Source: Pseudoalteromonas apostichopi (GTDB lineage Bacteria > Pseudomonadota > Gammaproteobacteria > Enterobacterales > Alteromonadaceae). From it: a DNA stretch of 64,000 bases. Under the pieces are notes generated by a model that worked only from the letters and a program-made list of their open reading frames with translations, was not told the origin of the DNA and made no database searches. The stretch is from assembly GCF_030297135.1 (NCBI RefSeq), contig NZ_AP028066.1:372001-436000 (forward strand). The letters run 5' to 3'. A program made the translations under genes and the position numbers. Positions 52,527-60,920 of this stretch are shown piece after piece (the first letter of the stretch is position 1; each line of letters begins with the position of its first letter).

Positions 52527-54606
52527 AGATGAACTTATAAATGGCGTAAAACTTTCCGCAGAAAAAGACCTTTGCTTTGAAGAAGAAAAGTTCTTTGAAC
52601 TTGTTTCGGAGTCCATTTCAGAAGCTGGGATATTGGATAATATAGAATACCACTCTTATAGAAACACAAATAAGTACATGAAGATCGATGGATATAGCTG
52701 GAATCCATTAGAAAAAACACTTAGCGGTATTATTACAGACTATGAGGATTTAGAAGACATTTTAACTATAACTAAAACTGATTTAGTTAAGCTTGGAAAA
52801 AATGTATCTAGGTTCTTGGAAAAAATCGATGATGAAGTATTTCTCGACTCACTAGAAGAGTCTACAGACCGAGTTATCGCTAATTCAATGAACTTTTATC
52901 TCCCAGATGTTTTGAAGTTTAGAGTTGTTGTACTTAGCACTAGAAAACTAAGTGATCGAGTTAAAAAAGTTGCTATTGAAGAAATAAGAAATAAGCCAAC
53001 ATCAATAGAGATTTGGGATTTAGAACGCCTTAAAACACTGTCCGAGTCAGGAACTGAAAATGAACCATTTTCTATAGATTTTCTTAACATTTGTAATGGA
53101 CTTCACAACTTACCAGCGAACACTGAAGATGAAGGCACCCATACTTATCTATGTGTAATGCCAGGAAAAGTGCTGAGTGAAATATATGACGAATTTGGAC
53201 AACGCTTGCTCGAAGCAAATGTAAGAACTTTCCTTGATTTTCGTTCTTCAGTAAATAATGGCATTAGAAGAGCACTACTAACGGAACCAGAAAACTTCTT
53301 CGCATACAATAACGGCTTAACTTGCACGGCAACTAATGTGGAGTTTTCAGATGTTGGTGGTGGAAGAGTAATTTCTAAATTGGATAACTTACAAATAGTT
53401 AATGGTGGACAAACAACAGCTTCGATATATTTTGCTCCCAGAGAAAAAGGAGGAATCGGAGATCGGCTGTATAAAGATATAGACCTCGACAAAGTTTTTA
53501 TTCAGATGAAGCTGACGGTGATTCATGATGAAGATAAAATTGAAAACCTCAAATCACGAATAAGCCAATATGCTAATACTCAAAATTCAATCCAAAAATC
53601 AGATTTAGTTTCTAATCACCCATTCCATCGAAATTTAGAAAAGCTGGCTCTTTCAATCCCGATGCCTGCTGGTGAATCTGGTTTGTCTACAAAGTGGTTT
53701 TATGAGCGAGCAAGAGGTCAGTACACTACTAGAAGTAGAGCACTAACTAAAGCTCAAAAAGAGCGCTTTATGCTCGAGTTTCCCAAGAGTCAGAAGTTTT
53801 CAAAAACTGACATGGCGAAATATGAAAACACATGGAGAATGAATCCGCATGAAGTTAAAAAAGGTGCTCAAGCTAATTTAAAGTTGCTTGGTGAAGTTAT
53901 TTCTGAAGAATATGACAAAGATGATACACAATATAAGCATGTGTTCTACCGAGAGCTGATAGCAAAAGCAATATTATTTAAAAATGCTGATTCAACTATC
54001 TTAAAATCTGATTGGTACAAGGAAGAAAAAGGGTTCAAAGCTGAAGCGGTTACCTACACGTTAGCATTCTTGAGATACCTATTAATTCAGAGTAAGAGAG
54101 ATATTAATCTAGCAAGAATTTTTCAAAATCAATGTGTTTCTCCAACATTATCAAAACAGATTGAAGTTTTGGGCAAATTTGTAAGAGATAAAATTTTAGA
54201 TCCAACATTTAGAGGTGGCCAAGGAAACCCATCTGAGTTTTGTAAGTCATCCAAAGGTTGGGAAGCATTTAAAAATCTAAGTTTCGATTTAAATGAACTT
54301 GCTAGTTCTGACATACTCGATAGTACTGAATTAAAAGAAAAAAAAGAAGATGATAAGAACTTTAATGAGGCTGGTGCTCAAATCGACGCTCAAACAGGAA
54401 TAATGGATATCAAAAAAGAAGAATGGCTTGCAATAAGCAGTTTCTATAAAGATCAAGGCTATCCTCATTACCATAAGAATATTTCTCTTCCAATTAAATG
54501 CGCAAATATGTATTTAGGTGGAGACTTACCGTCAGACAAGCAGAGTAAAGAAGCTCTAAATATTAGAAGTCGAGCATATAATGAAGGATTTGATTTTATA
54601 AACTAG
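52504..54606 (+). CDS. AIPR-family protein (abortive-infection phage resistance)
   Basis: This 700-residue protein has the AIPR hallmark LQIVNGGQTTASIY (about 295-308), flanked by FFAYNNGLTCTA (about 260-271) and KLTVIHDEDKIENLKSRISQYANTQN (about 338-363), all typical. AIPR proteins are known from phage-resistance loci; their exact activity is little known, and a nuclease or DNA-binding role has been proposed. A TTG at 52498 is an alternative start, with GGGAG upstream; I use the ATG at 52504. It overlaps the DUF4420 gene by 23 bases and ends the operon. It is followed after 60 bp by the remnant of another defence gene. Confidence 0.9.
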   Translation: MEQLLQFKDELINGVKLSAEKDLCFEEEKFFELVSESISEAGILDNIEYHSYRNTNKYMKIDGYSWNPLEKTLSGIITDYEDLEDILTITKTDLVKLGKNVSRFLEKIDDEVFLDSLEESTDRVIANSMNFYLPDVLKFRVVVLSTRKLSDRVKKVAIEEIRNKPTSIEIWDLERLKTLSESGTENEPFSIDFLNICNGLHNLPANTEDEGTHTYLCVMPGKVLSEIYDEFGQRLLEANVRTFLDFRSSVNNGIRRALLTEPENFFAYNNGLTCTATNVEFSDVGGGRVISKLDNLQIVNGGQTTASIYFAPREKGGIGDRLYKDIDLDKVFIQMKLTVIHDEDKIENLKSRISQYANTQNSIQKSDLVSNHPFHRNLEKLALSIPMPAGESGLSTKWFYERARGQYTTRSRALTKAQKERFMLEFPKSQKFSKTDMAKYENTWRMNPHEVKKGAQANLKLLGEVISEEYDKDDTQYKHVFYRELIAKAILFKNADSTILKSDWYKEEKGFKAEAVTYTLAFLRYLLIQSKRDINLARIFQNQCVSPTLSKQIEVLGKFVRDKILDPTFRGGQGNPSEFCKSSKGWEAFKNLSFDLNELASSDILDSTELKEKKEDDKNFNEAGAQIDAQTGIMDIKKEEWLAISSFYKDQGYPHYHKNISLPIKCANMYLGGDLPSDKQSKEALNIRSRAYNEGFDFIN

Positions 54607-54666
54607 AGTGGTAGTGCTAGTTGGATAGCTGAAGGCGCGATTTAACTAGTCAACCAATTCTCATAA

Positions 54667-54849
54667 ACATTTTTCCATTTAGTACCACATAAAACAGTCT
54701 TGCTGTTTGTACGTGAACAAAGCAAAGATGAAAACGGCCGAACCATGGGATTTGTGAACTATGGCGAGGTTAAATATCAAAGCCACAGCGGCAGCCAGCC
54801 AATGAATATTACTTGGGAGTTTGTAAGCCCCATGCTAAGTGAAATGTGA
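54667..54849 (+). pseudogene. 3' remnant of a DUF3427-type helicase gene
   Basis: A plus-strand frame of 61 codons reads VLLFVREQSKDENGRTMGF, then NYGEVKYQSHSGSQPMNITW and ends VSPMLSEM before TGA at 54847. This is the expected C-terminal end of DUF3427-containing DEAD/DEAH helicases (LFVRE, SHxGxxPMNIxW). No start, ATPase domain or upstream part of such a gene is present; a stop lies just before 54667. The Z1 island therefore seems to have replaced or interrupted an earlier defence gene here. Confidence 0.72.
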
Positions 54850-54890
54850 CATGAGGCAGAGAAGTTGGCTGTAGGTTAACCCTAAGCTCA

Positions 54891-55970
54891 TTAAGAATCA
54901 TATTTGTACTTTGTCTGCGCGACTAGATCTAACGCGTGGACATTTTTACTTCCCGCCAACTCGAACCTATCCTTTGCTAGCCAGAGTTTAGCGCCATTGC
55001 TGCTGGCAACTTGGTATGCCCAGTTGCTTACTGCAAGGGATTTGTCTACATCACAATGAAAATAGCGAGTTAGTTCATCAGTGAGTAGCTGGCTGTGACG
55101 ATCTAGGTTTTGATCTTGCCAACGTTCACGGTGCAGCTGGGCTGCTAAAAAGTCGCGTTTGCTGTTATTACAACTTCTATGGGCAGCAACAAAATTATGG
55201 CCTAAATCGTTAGCGTAGCGGGCAAATGGAATAAAGTGATCAACTTCTATCGCGCTAGTGAGTGGCTTTTGACAATAAAAACACTGGCCTTTTTGTATTT
55301 CGACTAAAACTGGTTTTGCTTTGTTAAGTGCTGCGCGGTCGAAACCAAATAAAAAGTCATGCAGTTGGCTTTGCGGGCCAATAAGTGCTTGATTGTGCTT
55401 AATGCTTTGAATCTTTTGTAGCCATGCATTTTTAGCTAAATAGACAACTAAATCGTAAAAGCGTCTAAAACAAGCGGCTATGCCTGCATTTAGAGTGATA
55501 TAGCTTTTGCCTTTTGTGTGTGGGTATAAAAAGCACTCTTCTTGTTTGGCGAGAATTTGTAAGCGCCACAACGGGCCTGTTTTTAAAGTATCTAAAGCTG
55601 CTTTGTAAGTAGTGTGCCAGTAAGGGCTTAATTTGAGCTGGCGTAAGCTACGAATATTGTTTTGCTGGCACTCATATAGCACCGCTATTACTTTTGATTG
55701 CGCCCCCGAATTTTGTTTTAGTAAAGCACTTTCATCACTATGAGCAGAAGAGAATGGCACTGCATGGTGCCAATAAAGCTCTATTAACTTTTCAGCAAGC
55801 TTAGCAAGATCAATGTTTAACTCGCTAGCTTCATACATCATTGGCTGCTCAACACAAACATCAGCCAACGCATGCAATAGTGCAAACTTATATGTCGCAC
55901 TAAAATCGCCTTCCACCAGCATGCGCTGAATGTATGCAATAAAATCGAGTTGCTGCTGCATGACCATCAT
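54891..55970 (-). CDS. HNH endonuclease
   Basis: This 359-residue protein has an HNH nuclease near residues 230-285: CFYCQKPLTSAIEVDHFIPFAR (the two Cys and the catalytic VDHFIP His), then HNFVAAHRSCNNSKRD with the second Cys and Asn. The zinc-binding CxxC and C-x2-N patterns are complete. The N-terminal 220 residues are helical and carry no recognised domain; they may bind DNA or a partner. It is probably a restriction or defence nuclease, as in similar islands. Two ATGs (55970, 55967) and a TTG at 55973 are close together. A separate 5' region suggests its own promoter. Confidence 0.88.
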   Translation of the reverse strand: MMVMQQQLDFIAYIQRMLVEGDFSATYKFALLHALADVCVEQPMMYEASELNIDLAKLAEKLIELYWHHAVPFSSAHSDESALLKQNSGAQSKVIAVLYECQQNNIRSLRQLKLSPYWHTTYKAALDTLKTGPLWRLQILAKQEECFLYPHTKGKSYITLNAGIAACFRRFYDLVVYLAKNAWLQKIQSIKHNQALIGPQSQLHDFLFGFDRAALNKAKPVLVEIQKGQCFYCQKPLTSAIEVDHFIPFARYANDLGHNFVAAHRSCNNSKRDFLAAQLHRERWQDQNLDRHSQLLTDELTRYFHCDVDKSLAVSNWAYQVASSNGAKLWLAKDRFELAGSKNVHALDLVAQTKYKYDS

Positions 55971-56183
55971 CAATCAAGCCTTGTATGTACTTTTGAAAAG
56001 TGCATTAAAGTTCATGAACTGTTCCCTGTTTACGCCGACTTATTTGCCATTAATGCTCATAACGCATTGTTGTGGCTTGAATATTGGCTATTTAGTTTAG
56101 GAACAATCTAGCATGAAAAGCAATTGCAAATATAGGATTTTAGGTAGAGCTACTCTTTAAAACCCATACAATATTGGGAGAAT

Positions 56184-56207
56184 TGCGGTATAACCTGCTA
56201 TACCGCA
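56184..56207 (-). terminator. Hairpin after the SAM methyltransferase gene
   Basis: Nine-base arms TGCGGTATA and TATACCGCA with a 6-nt loop lie just past the stop codon of the methyltransferase gene. The T run after it is weak. Confidence 0.6.
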
Positions 56208-56212
56208 TTAAA

Positions 56213-56809
56213 CTACTTCATCGTTCTTCTATGCAGAATGGCGTTTAGCCATGTTTCTGTGGCGCGCTCTGGGCGTTGGTCGGCGCTTTGCCATGACTTG
56301 AGGATAAACAGGTCGGTGCCTTTAATAATGCTCTCAAGGGCTTGTTCGTTTAGGTCGGTAAATTCACGACCATTGTGTTCGCGCTCGCCGTCGCCGTATT
56401 TAAACGATACATACACGATGCCTTGTGGCTTTAATGCTCGGGCAAGGTTATTGAATGCTTCGGTTAAGTCGTTTTTTGCTACGTGAATAAGGCTTGCGCA
56501 GCACCAAATGCCGTCGTATTTGGCAACGTCGTTTAGCTCTTGAAAACTGCTTACTGCAACGTCTTGGTTTAAGTATTCTGACGCCAGCTTTGCCATAGCT
56601 GGGCTGATATCGAATGCATCTACGCTATAACCACGCTCTTTAAAGATGAAAGCATCGCGGCCAGAGCCACAACCGGCATCAAGTAAAGCGCCTTTTTTTG
56701 GGATCAGCGGTAAGAATTCGTCGTAAAGTTCATTGAGGTCTACATCGAGTGTGGCATCTACAAATGCTTGTGCATTTTGGTTGTAGTATTCGACGGTTTT
56801 GGATGCCAT
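56213..56809 (-). CDS. Class I SAM-dependent methyltransferase
   Basis: This cytosolic methyltransferase has 198 residues. Motif I is LLDAGCGSGRDAFIF (about 40-54), motif II is VDAFDISPAMAKLA (about 61-74), and WCCASLIHV (about 101-109) and LKPQGIVYVSFKYGDGE (about 124-140) complete the fold. The length and order resemble TehB-like and ubiquinone-type small-molecule methyltransferases, not DNA methyltransferases. The substrate is unknown. The ATG has AAGGAAG 5 nt upstream. It lies beside the defence island and next to family 2 repeats, but no functional link is evident. Confidence 0.88.
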   Translation of the reverse strand: MASKTVEYYNQNAQAFVDATLDVDLNELYDEFLPLIPKKGALLDAGCGSGRDAFIFKERGYSVDAFDISPAMAKLASEYLNQDVAVSSFQELNDVAKYDGIWCCASLIHVAKNDLTEAFNNLARALKPQGIVYVSFKYGDGEREHNGREFTDLNEQALESIIKGTDLFILKSWQSADQRPERATETWLNAILHRRTMK

Positions 56810-56879
56810 TTTACTTCCTTTATATTGGCAAGATTGCTTGGCGCTAAAATATCATTAAAGCTAGGTACTAAAAAGATAT

Positions 56880-57335
56880 CAAATTGATTTTAAGTATTTT
56901 TAGCGGGAAATTTTTATATATTCAAGCGTAAGTAACGAAGCGCTGTATAGAAGAAATAATACTCACAAAGAGGATAAGAGACGCTTCGCTTTAGAGCAGT
57001 ACACTTTAATATCTTCTTATCTTCCTCTGTGCTCTCTGTGTCCTCTGTGGTTAGAAAAAGATCTAGTAGGTCTATGAAAACATACGGACAGTAAACACGA
57101 AAAATCCTCATTGTCTTCTCATTCACTGTTCATTATGCAAAAAGATATTTGAACCACAGAGGACACAGAGGCGCTTCGCGCTGCACAGAGAAGAACCACT
57201 CTCACAAAGAGATTATGAGACGCTTCGCTTTAGAGAAAGTACATTAAATCCTCATTGTCTTCTCATTCACTTCTCTTTGTGCAAAAAGATATTTGAACCA
57301 TAGAGGACACCGAGGCGCTTCATTTACTATAAGAA
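56880..57335. repeat. Dispersed intergenic repeat, family 2, left cluster
   Basis: It contains AGACGCTTCGCTTTAGAG, CTCTGTGTCCTCTGTGGTTA (about 57035), a conserved TAGTAGGTCTATGAAAACAT segment and ACCACAGAGGACACAGAGG (about 57152). The end motif AACCACAGAGGACACAGAG is the inverse of CTCTGTGTCCTCTGTGGTT, so elements are bounded by inverted repeats. The same sequence, in the same orientation, occurs at 58853-59520 on the far side of the 57362-58722 genes. Short frames here (for example one with TTEDTESTEE) are translations of the repeat and not genes. Confidence 0.88.
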
Positions 57336-57361
57336 TTCTTATCAAGATTTTTTCAAATTAT

Positions 57362-57703
57362 CTATTTTTGATAATAAGAAACGATACATAAACAAATAAT
57401 CGCCCCAAAGACCGAGATTAAGTGCGCAGCTCCAATAACTTTATCGATAGGCCTTGCGTACTTTGCTACAAAACGACCATCAAATAGTGGCGTTGGGATT
57501 CTTGAACGCTCAAAAAACATAGCAAATATATAAAATGAAACGCTTGCGCCGATACCTTTATCCCAACCAGGCGGAGATACACCGTCTTTTTCCATATGCT
57601 TATCTATATGCTTAACTGACACTCTATAAAACAGCACGCCTGAAACAAAAGTAACTACTGTAAATATCAGTAAAGAGTATCCAGCAAAATGAGATAAAGG
57701 CAT
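57362..57703 (-). CDS. Small membrane protein, putative immunity partner
   Basis: This 113-residue protein has membrane segments at about 6-26 (FAGYSLLIFTVVTFVSGVLF), about 50-64 (weaker, SVSFYIFAMFFE) and about 88-110 (GAAHLISVFGAIICLCIVSY), with a charged loop KHIDKHMEKDG between. No family was recognised. Its ATG overlaps the stop codon of the upstream gene (TAATG), so it is made in step with the hydrophobic-tailed protein. Small multi-helix inner-membrane proteins encoded right after a protein with a long hydrophobic C-terminal segment are typical immunity proteins against pore-forming toxins; this reading is by analogy. Confidence 0.6.
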   Translation of the reverse strand: MPLSHFAGYSLLIFTVVTFVSGVLFYRVSVKHIDKHMEKDGVSPPGWDKGIGASVSFYIFAMFFERSRIPTPLFDGRFVAKYARPIDKVIGAAHLISVFGAIICLCIVSYYQK

Positions 57704-58722
57704 TAAAATGCACCTTCAAGTATAGGTTTCCTATCATAGATGTTTTCAGAAACTTTCTTAGAGAATTTGTTCATTTGTATGCTTGCAGTTAATCCAGCAA
57801 TTACACTCAAGCCAATTGCAACAACCCAACCATAAGGTGTAAGTATTAAAACTGAGCTAAGTGCAGTTGTTAAAACTGTACCTGTGTAAATACCTAATGC
57901 TGTTGAAGCCCCAAAACTAGCTAGCTCTGTTGATAAACTTCGTTGCCAGTCCTTATTGTTTTTATAGTCGTTGTAAACCTTGTTCGCTCTAAATGCACCA
58001 TCAAGTAAAATCATGCCATTGCCAAGCCATCGTCCGGTATTCTCTATTCGCTTAATTTTATTGAATTCAGCGGTGCTACTTATATCGAGCTTGGCAGAGT
58101 GCCTTGCAGATTTAGCTATATTGATTCCTCGATTCGGATTAGACCAAACCGAGCCTCGACGGCTTGCACGGTTTACACTCATAAAACGTTGCAGTTCTGT
58201 ACGAAACTGACCGTTAAGCTCTTTGAATATACTGAATGCCTTTTGTTCTAATGCAACCATGTGATACTTGGGCATTCCTGATTTATGAGCCATACGAATA
58301 TCTCTTAAAGCGGCTTCATATTTGTTGGCATAATTGGCGAACTTTGAACTACGAGCCTCTATTGATGTTGCTCCAGACCCAACAATTCCATGTGTGTTTT
58401 CAGACAAAAATGGCATAACTTGATTTTGAAAATCAGAGATTGCCATAAGCGTTTCACTGCCAAAATCGCGAAGCATGTACGCAATGTTTCGGCGGGATTG
58501 CGCAGGTAATAAATCAAATTGACGAACTATACTTTGTTGTTCATTTGTAGGTGAAGTGTAAGAGTCTGAGTATTCTCTTCGCCATATATAAGGTGTGCCT
58601 GAAGTGATAACTTGGTTTTTTATATGGTTATTGTCTTTTGTAAAGGTGTCTTCTTTATCTTCTTTACATTTCACAAATTCAGCGGTTACTGAATCAATAC
58701 AAATTCTAATTTCTAATGCCAT
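57703..58722 (-). CDS. Putative pore-forming effector with C-terminal hydrophobic segment
   Basis: This 339-residue protein of no recognised family has an N-terminal 200 residues that are soluble, mixed helical and rich in Asn, Gln and Arg (YIWRREYSDS, QSRRNIAYMLRDFG). Residues about 265-315 form a long hydrophobic stretch, which can make two to three membrane helices with Gly/Ala/Ser/Thr spacing (ALGIYTGTVLTTALSS, YGWVVAIGLSVIAGLTAS). A short charged tail follows. There is no signal peptide, as in colicins and many type VI pore-forming effectors. It overlaps the following small membrane-protein gene by one base. No VgrG, PAAR or secretion gene is in the window, so the delivery route is unknown. 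It might also be a non-toxic membrane-binding protein. Confidence 0.6.
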   Translation of the reverse strand: MALEIRICIDSVTAEFVKCKEDKEDTFTKDNNHIKNQVITSGTPYIWRREYSDSYTSPTNEQQSIVRQFDLLPAQSRRNIAYMLRDFGSETLMAISDFQNQVMPFLSENTHGIVGSGATSIEARSSKFANYANKYEAALRDIRMAHKSGMPKYHMVALEQKAFSIFKELNGQFRTELQRFMSVNRASRRGSVWSNPNRGINIAKSARHSAKLDISSTAEFNKIKRIENTGRWLGNGMILLDGAFRANKVYNDYKNNKDWQRSLSTELASFGASTALGIYTGTVLTTALSSVLILTPYGWVVAIGLSVIAGLTASIQMNKFSKKVSENIYDRKPILEGAF

Positions 58723-58852
58723 AAGTAGTATCCATACTAATTAATCATCCTTATTTGAAGGTTATCTTTATCACTGTAGTGAGTCAATGATGAATAAATA
58801 AAATGGGTACATGTTATGTGGTAAATGGTTTTAGCTAATAGTTAATGGTCTT

Positions 58853-59520
58853 CTCGTTCACTTCTCATTGTGAATAAAGATTTTGGAACCACAGAAGGCA
58901 CCGAGGGGCACTGCGCTACACAGAGAAAAACCACTCTTACAAAGAGGATAAAGAGACGCTTCGCTTTAGAGCAGTACACTTTAATAGACTCTTATCTTCC
59001 TCTGTGCTCTCTGTGTCCTCTGTGGTTAGAAAAAGATCTAGTAGGTCTATGAAAACATACGGACAGTAAACACGAAAAATCCTCATTGTCTTCTCATCAC
59101 TTCTCTTTGTGAATAAAAGTATTGGAACCACGGAGGACACAGAGGCGCTTCGCGCTGCACAGAGAAGAACCACTCTCACAAAGAGATTATGAGACGCTTC
59201 GCTTTAGAGAAAGTACACTTTAATATCTTCTTATCTTCCTCTGTGCTCTCTGTGTCCTCTGTGGTTAGAAAAAGATCTAGTAGGTCTATGAAAACATACG
59301 GACAGTAAACACGAAAAATCCTCATTGTATTCTCATTCACTGTTCATTATGCAAAAAGATATTTGAACCATAGAGGACACCGAGGCGCTTCGCGCTACAC
59401 AGAGAAAAACCACTCTCACAAAGAGATTATGAGACGCTTCGCTTTAGAGATTACAAAACAAGTAGTAGTCTTTTTCTGACACTCATTGTTTTCTCATTCA
59501 CTTCTCTTTGTGAATAAAGA
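58853..59520. repeat. Dispersed intergenic repeat, family 2, right cluster (near-tandem)
   Basis: It shows about three head-to-tail units: element starts at about 58886, 59126 and 59366, roughly 240 bp apart, each beginning with AACCACaGAGGACACaGAGG. The first two end with CTCTGTGTCCTCTGTGGTTA and share the long segment AAAAAGATCTAGTAGGTCTA. About 250 bp matches the left cluster at 56960-57240 with few changes. Small differences between units (for example TTGTCTTCTC versus TTGTATTCTC) show that they are diverging. No genes are seen in 58723-59669. Confidence 0.9.
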
Positions 59521-59669
59521 ACCAACAATGAATAAATGCCTGTTTGAACTGTGTAAAACGGCAGCTACATATTTTCCCTATAGTTTTATACTTTTAACTC
59601 AACAACATTGCACAATTGGCAATTTACTAGCACTATTATGTATTAAGAAGACTTTAGTCTGAGGTAAGC

Positions 59670-60440
59670 ATGCACGACAAGCAAACTCATTGCCAGCCTA
59701 CTGGTTGCAATAACTGTAAAGACAATTTAGAACTTGGCTTTGATTTTACAATGGCTTTTCAGCCAATTATTGATTGCACCGATAAACATATTTTTGGCTA
59801 TGAGGCTTTGGTTAGAGGGCCTAATAATGAGTCGGCTTATTCTGTTATCTCACAAGTTAACGATGAGAACCGCTATACCTTCGACCAGCTTTGTCGCATT
59901 AAAGCGATTTCGCTTGCAGCTAAGCTGAAGCTTGATTCGATTTTGAGTATTAACTTTTTACCTAACGCGATTTACAAGCCTGAGCGCTGTATTAGAACAA
60001 CCCTTGAAGCTGCTAAACAATATGGCTTTCCGGTAGAACAAATTATGTTTGAGTTTACCGAGGTTGAGCAAGTTGAAGACAGTACACATATCAAACGTGT
60101 GATCGAATATTACCAATCACTCGGATTTATTACCGCAACCGACGACTTTGGTTCTGGGTATTCGGGTTTAAACTTATTGGCTGATTTTCAGAGCAATATT
60201 ATTAAACTGGATATGGAATTAATTCGTGATATTCACCTTAATAAAGCGCGCCAAGTTATTGTTAATCATTGTATTGCTATGTTTGAAGAACTCAACATAA
60301 CCGCCCTTGCCGAGGGGATTGAAACAGTTGAAGAATATCAATGGTTACGCCAAGCCGGCGTAAGTTTGATGCAAGGGTATTTCTTCGCCCGCCCGGGGTT
60401 TGAGAGCTTGCCAGAAGTTGATTTTAGTAAGTTTGAGTAA
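59670..60440 (+). CDS. EAL-domain c-di-GMP phosphodiesterase with N-terminal Cys cluster
   Basis: This 256-residue cytosolic protein is expected to cleave c-di-GMP to pGpG. All catalytic-site motifs are present: YEALVRG (about 47-53, EAL), SINFLPN, FEFTEVE (about 130), ATDDFGSGYSGLN (DDFGTG loop, about 156), IKLDMEL (Lys), LAEGIET and QGYFFARP. The N-terminal tail MHDKQTHCQPTGCNNCKDN contains C-x4-C-x2-C, a possible metal- or redox-sensing site; a fourth ligand might be a His. GAGG lies 6 nt before the ATG. It follows repeat cluster 2 and precedes a family 1 repeat, a single-gene unit. Confidence 0.92.
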   Translation: MHDKQTHCQPTGCNNCKDNLELGFDFTMAFQPIIDCTDKHIFGYEALVRGPNNESAYSVISQVNDENRYTFDQLCRIKAISLAAKLKLDSILSINFLPNAIYKPERCIRTTLEAAKQYGFPVEQIMFEFTEVEQVEDSTHIKRVIEYYQSLGFITATDDFGSGYSGLNLLADFQSNIIKLDMELIRDIHLNKARQVIVNHCIAMFEELNITALAEGIETVEEYQWLRQAGVSLMQGYFFARPGFESLPEVDFSKFE

Positions 60441-60790
60441 GTAAGCACAACGAGAATCGAGTTGCGACAAAGCAAGAGCTTTCAGACGCGTGAAACAAGT
60501 TTCACGCCTACATGTAGCAGCGGGTTTATCCCACGTCATTAGGTGCTAGGCTCTAGGACGCGATGTAAAATCGCTGCTACCTCGAATCTCGTAACTTTAC
60601 TCTTTCCCCTTGTAACTTGCTAACTTAAGGCATTTCCCGGCTAAAGCCAGTCCTACGCGAGAAACATTAGGTTTTGGGCGCTAGGCGCTAGGACACGATG
60701 TAAAATCGCTGCTACCTCGAATCTCGTAACTTTACTCATTCCCCTCTTGTAACTTGAAACTCGCAACTTTATCCACTTTTAGTCCCTTTT
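60441..60790. repeat. Dispersed intergenic repeat, family 1, copy E (inverted, internally duplicated)
   Basis: Family 1 motifs lie in reverse orientation: AAGTTTCACGCCTA, ATGTAAAATCGCTGCTACCT, CATTTCCCGGCTAAAGCCAG and TAACTTTACTC. A unit of about 120 bp (containing TGTAAAATCGCTGCTACCTC) occurs twice, near 60564 and 60694. The 60791-60920 stretch holds the porin promoter, with TATAAT at 60870-60875. Confidence 0.82.
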
Positions 60791-60920
60791 TTAGTAAAAA
60801 TAGCGACTTATTCGTTGATGTAGTTACAAATTATCTGTAACTTGTGTCGCCCATTTCGCTACGCACGACTATAATATTAAGTGAAATCAACATTTCCATA
60901 CTAAATACTAGGGATACACA

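Noticed and set aside
44798..54606. Calling the island DISARM or BREX
   Set aside because: No DrmA/DrmB, PglX/PglZ or BrxC-type genes are present; the gene set is the MORC/Z1 type.
56914..57126. Minus-strand frame of 70 codons containing TTEDTESTEE, repeated at 58937-59179
   Set aside because: It is the translation of the family 2 repeat. The same words recur in both clusters with frame breaks, and no ribosome site is present.
60841..60860. Possible PhoB box upstream of the porin gene (CTGTAACTTGTGTCG)
   Set aside because: Only the first half resembles CTGTCAT and the second half is poor, so a Pho box is not supported.
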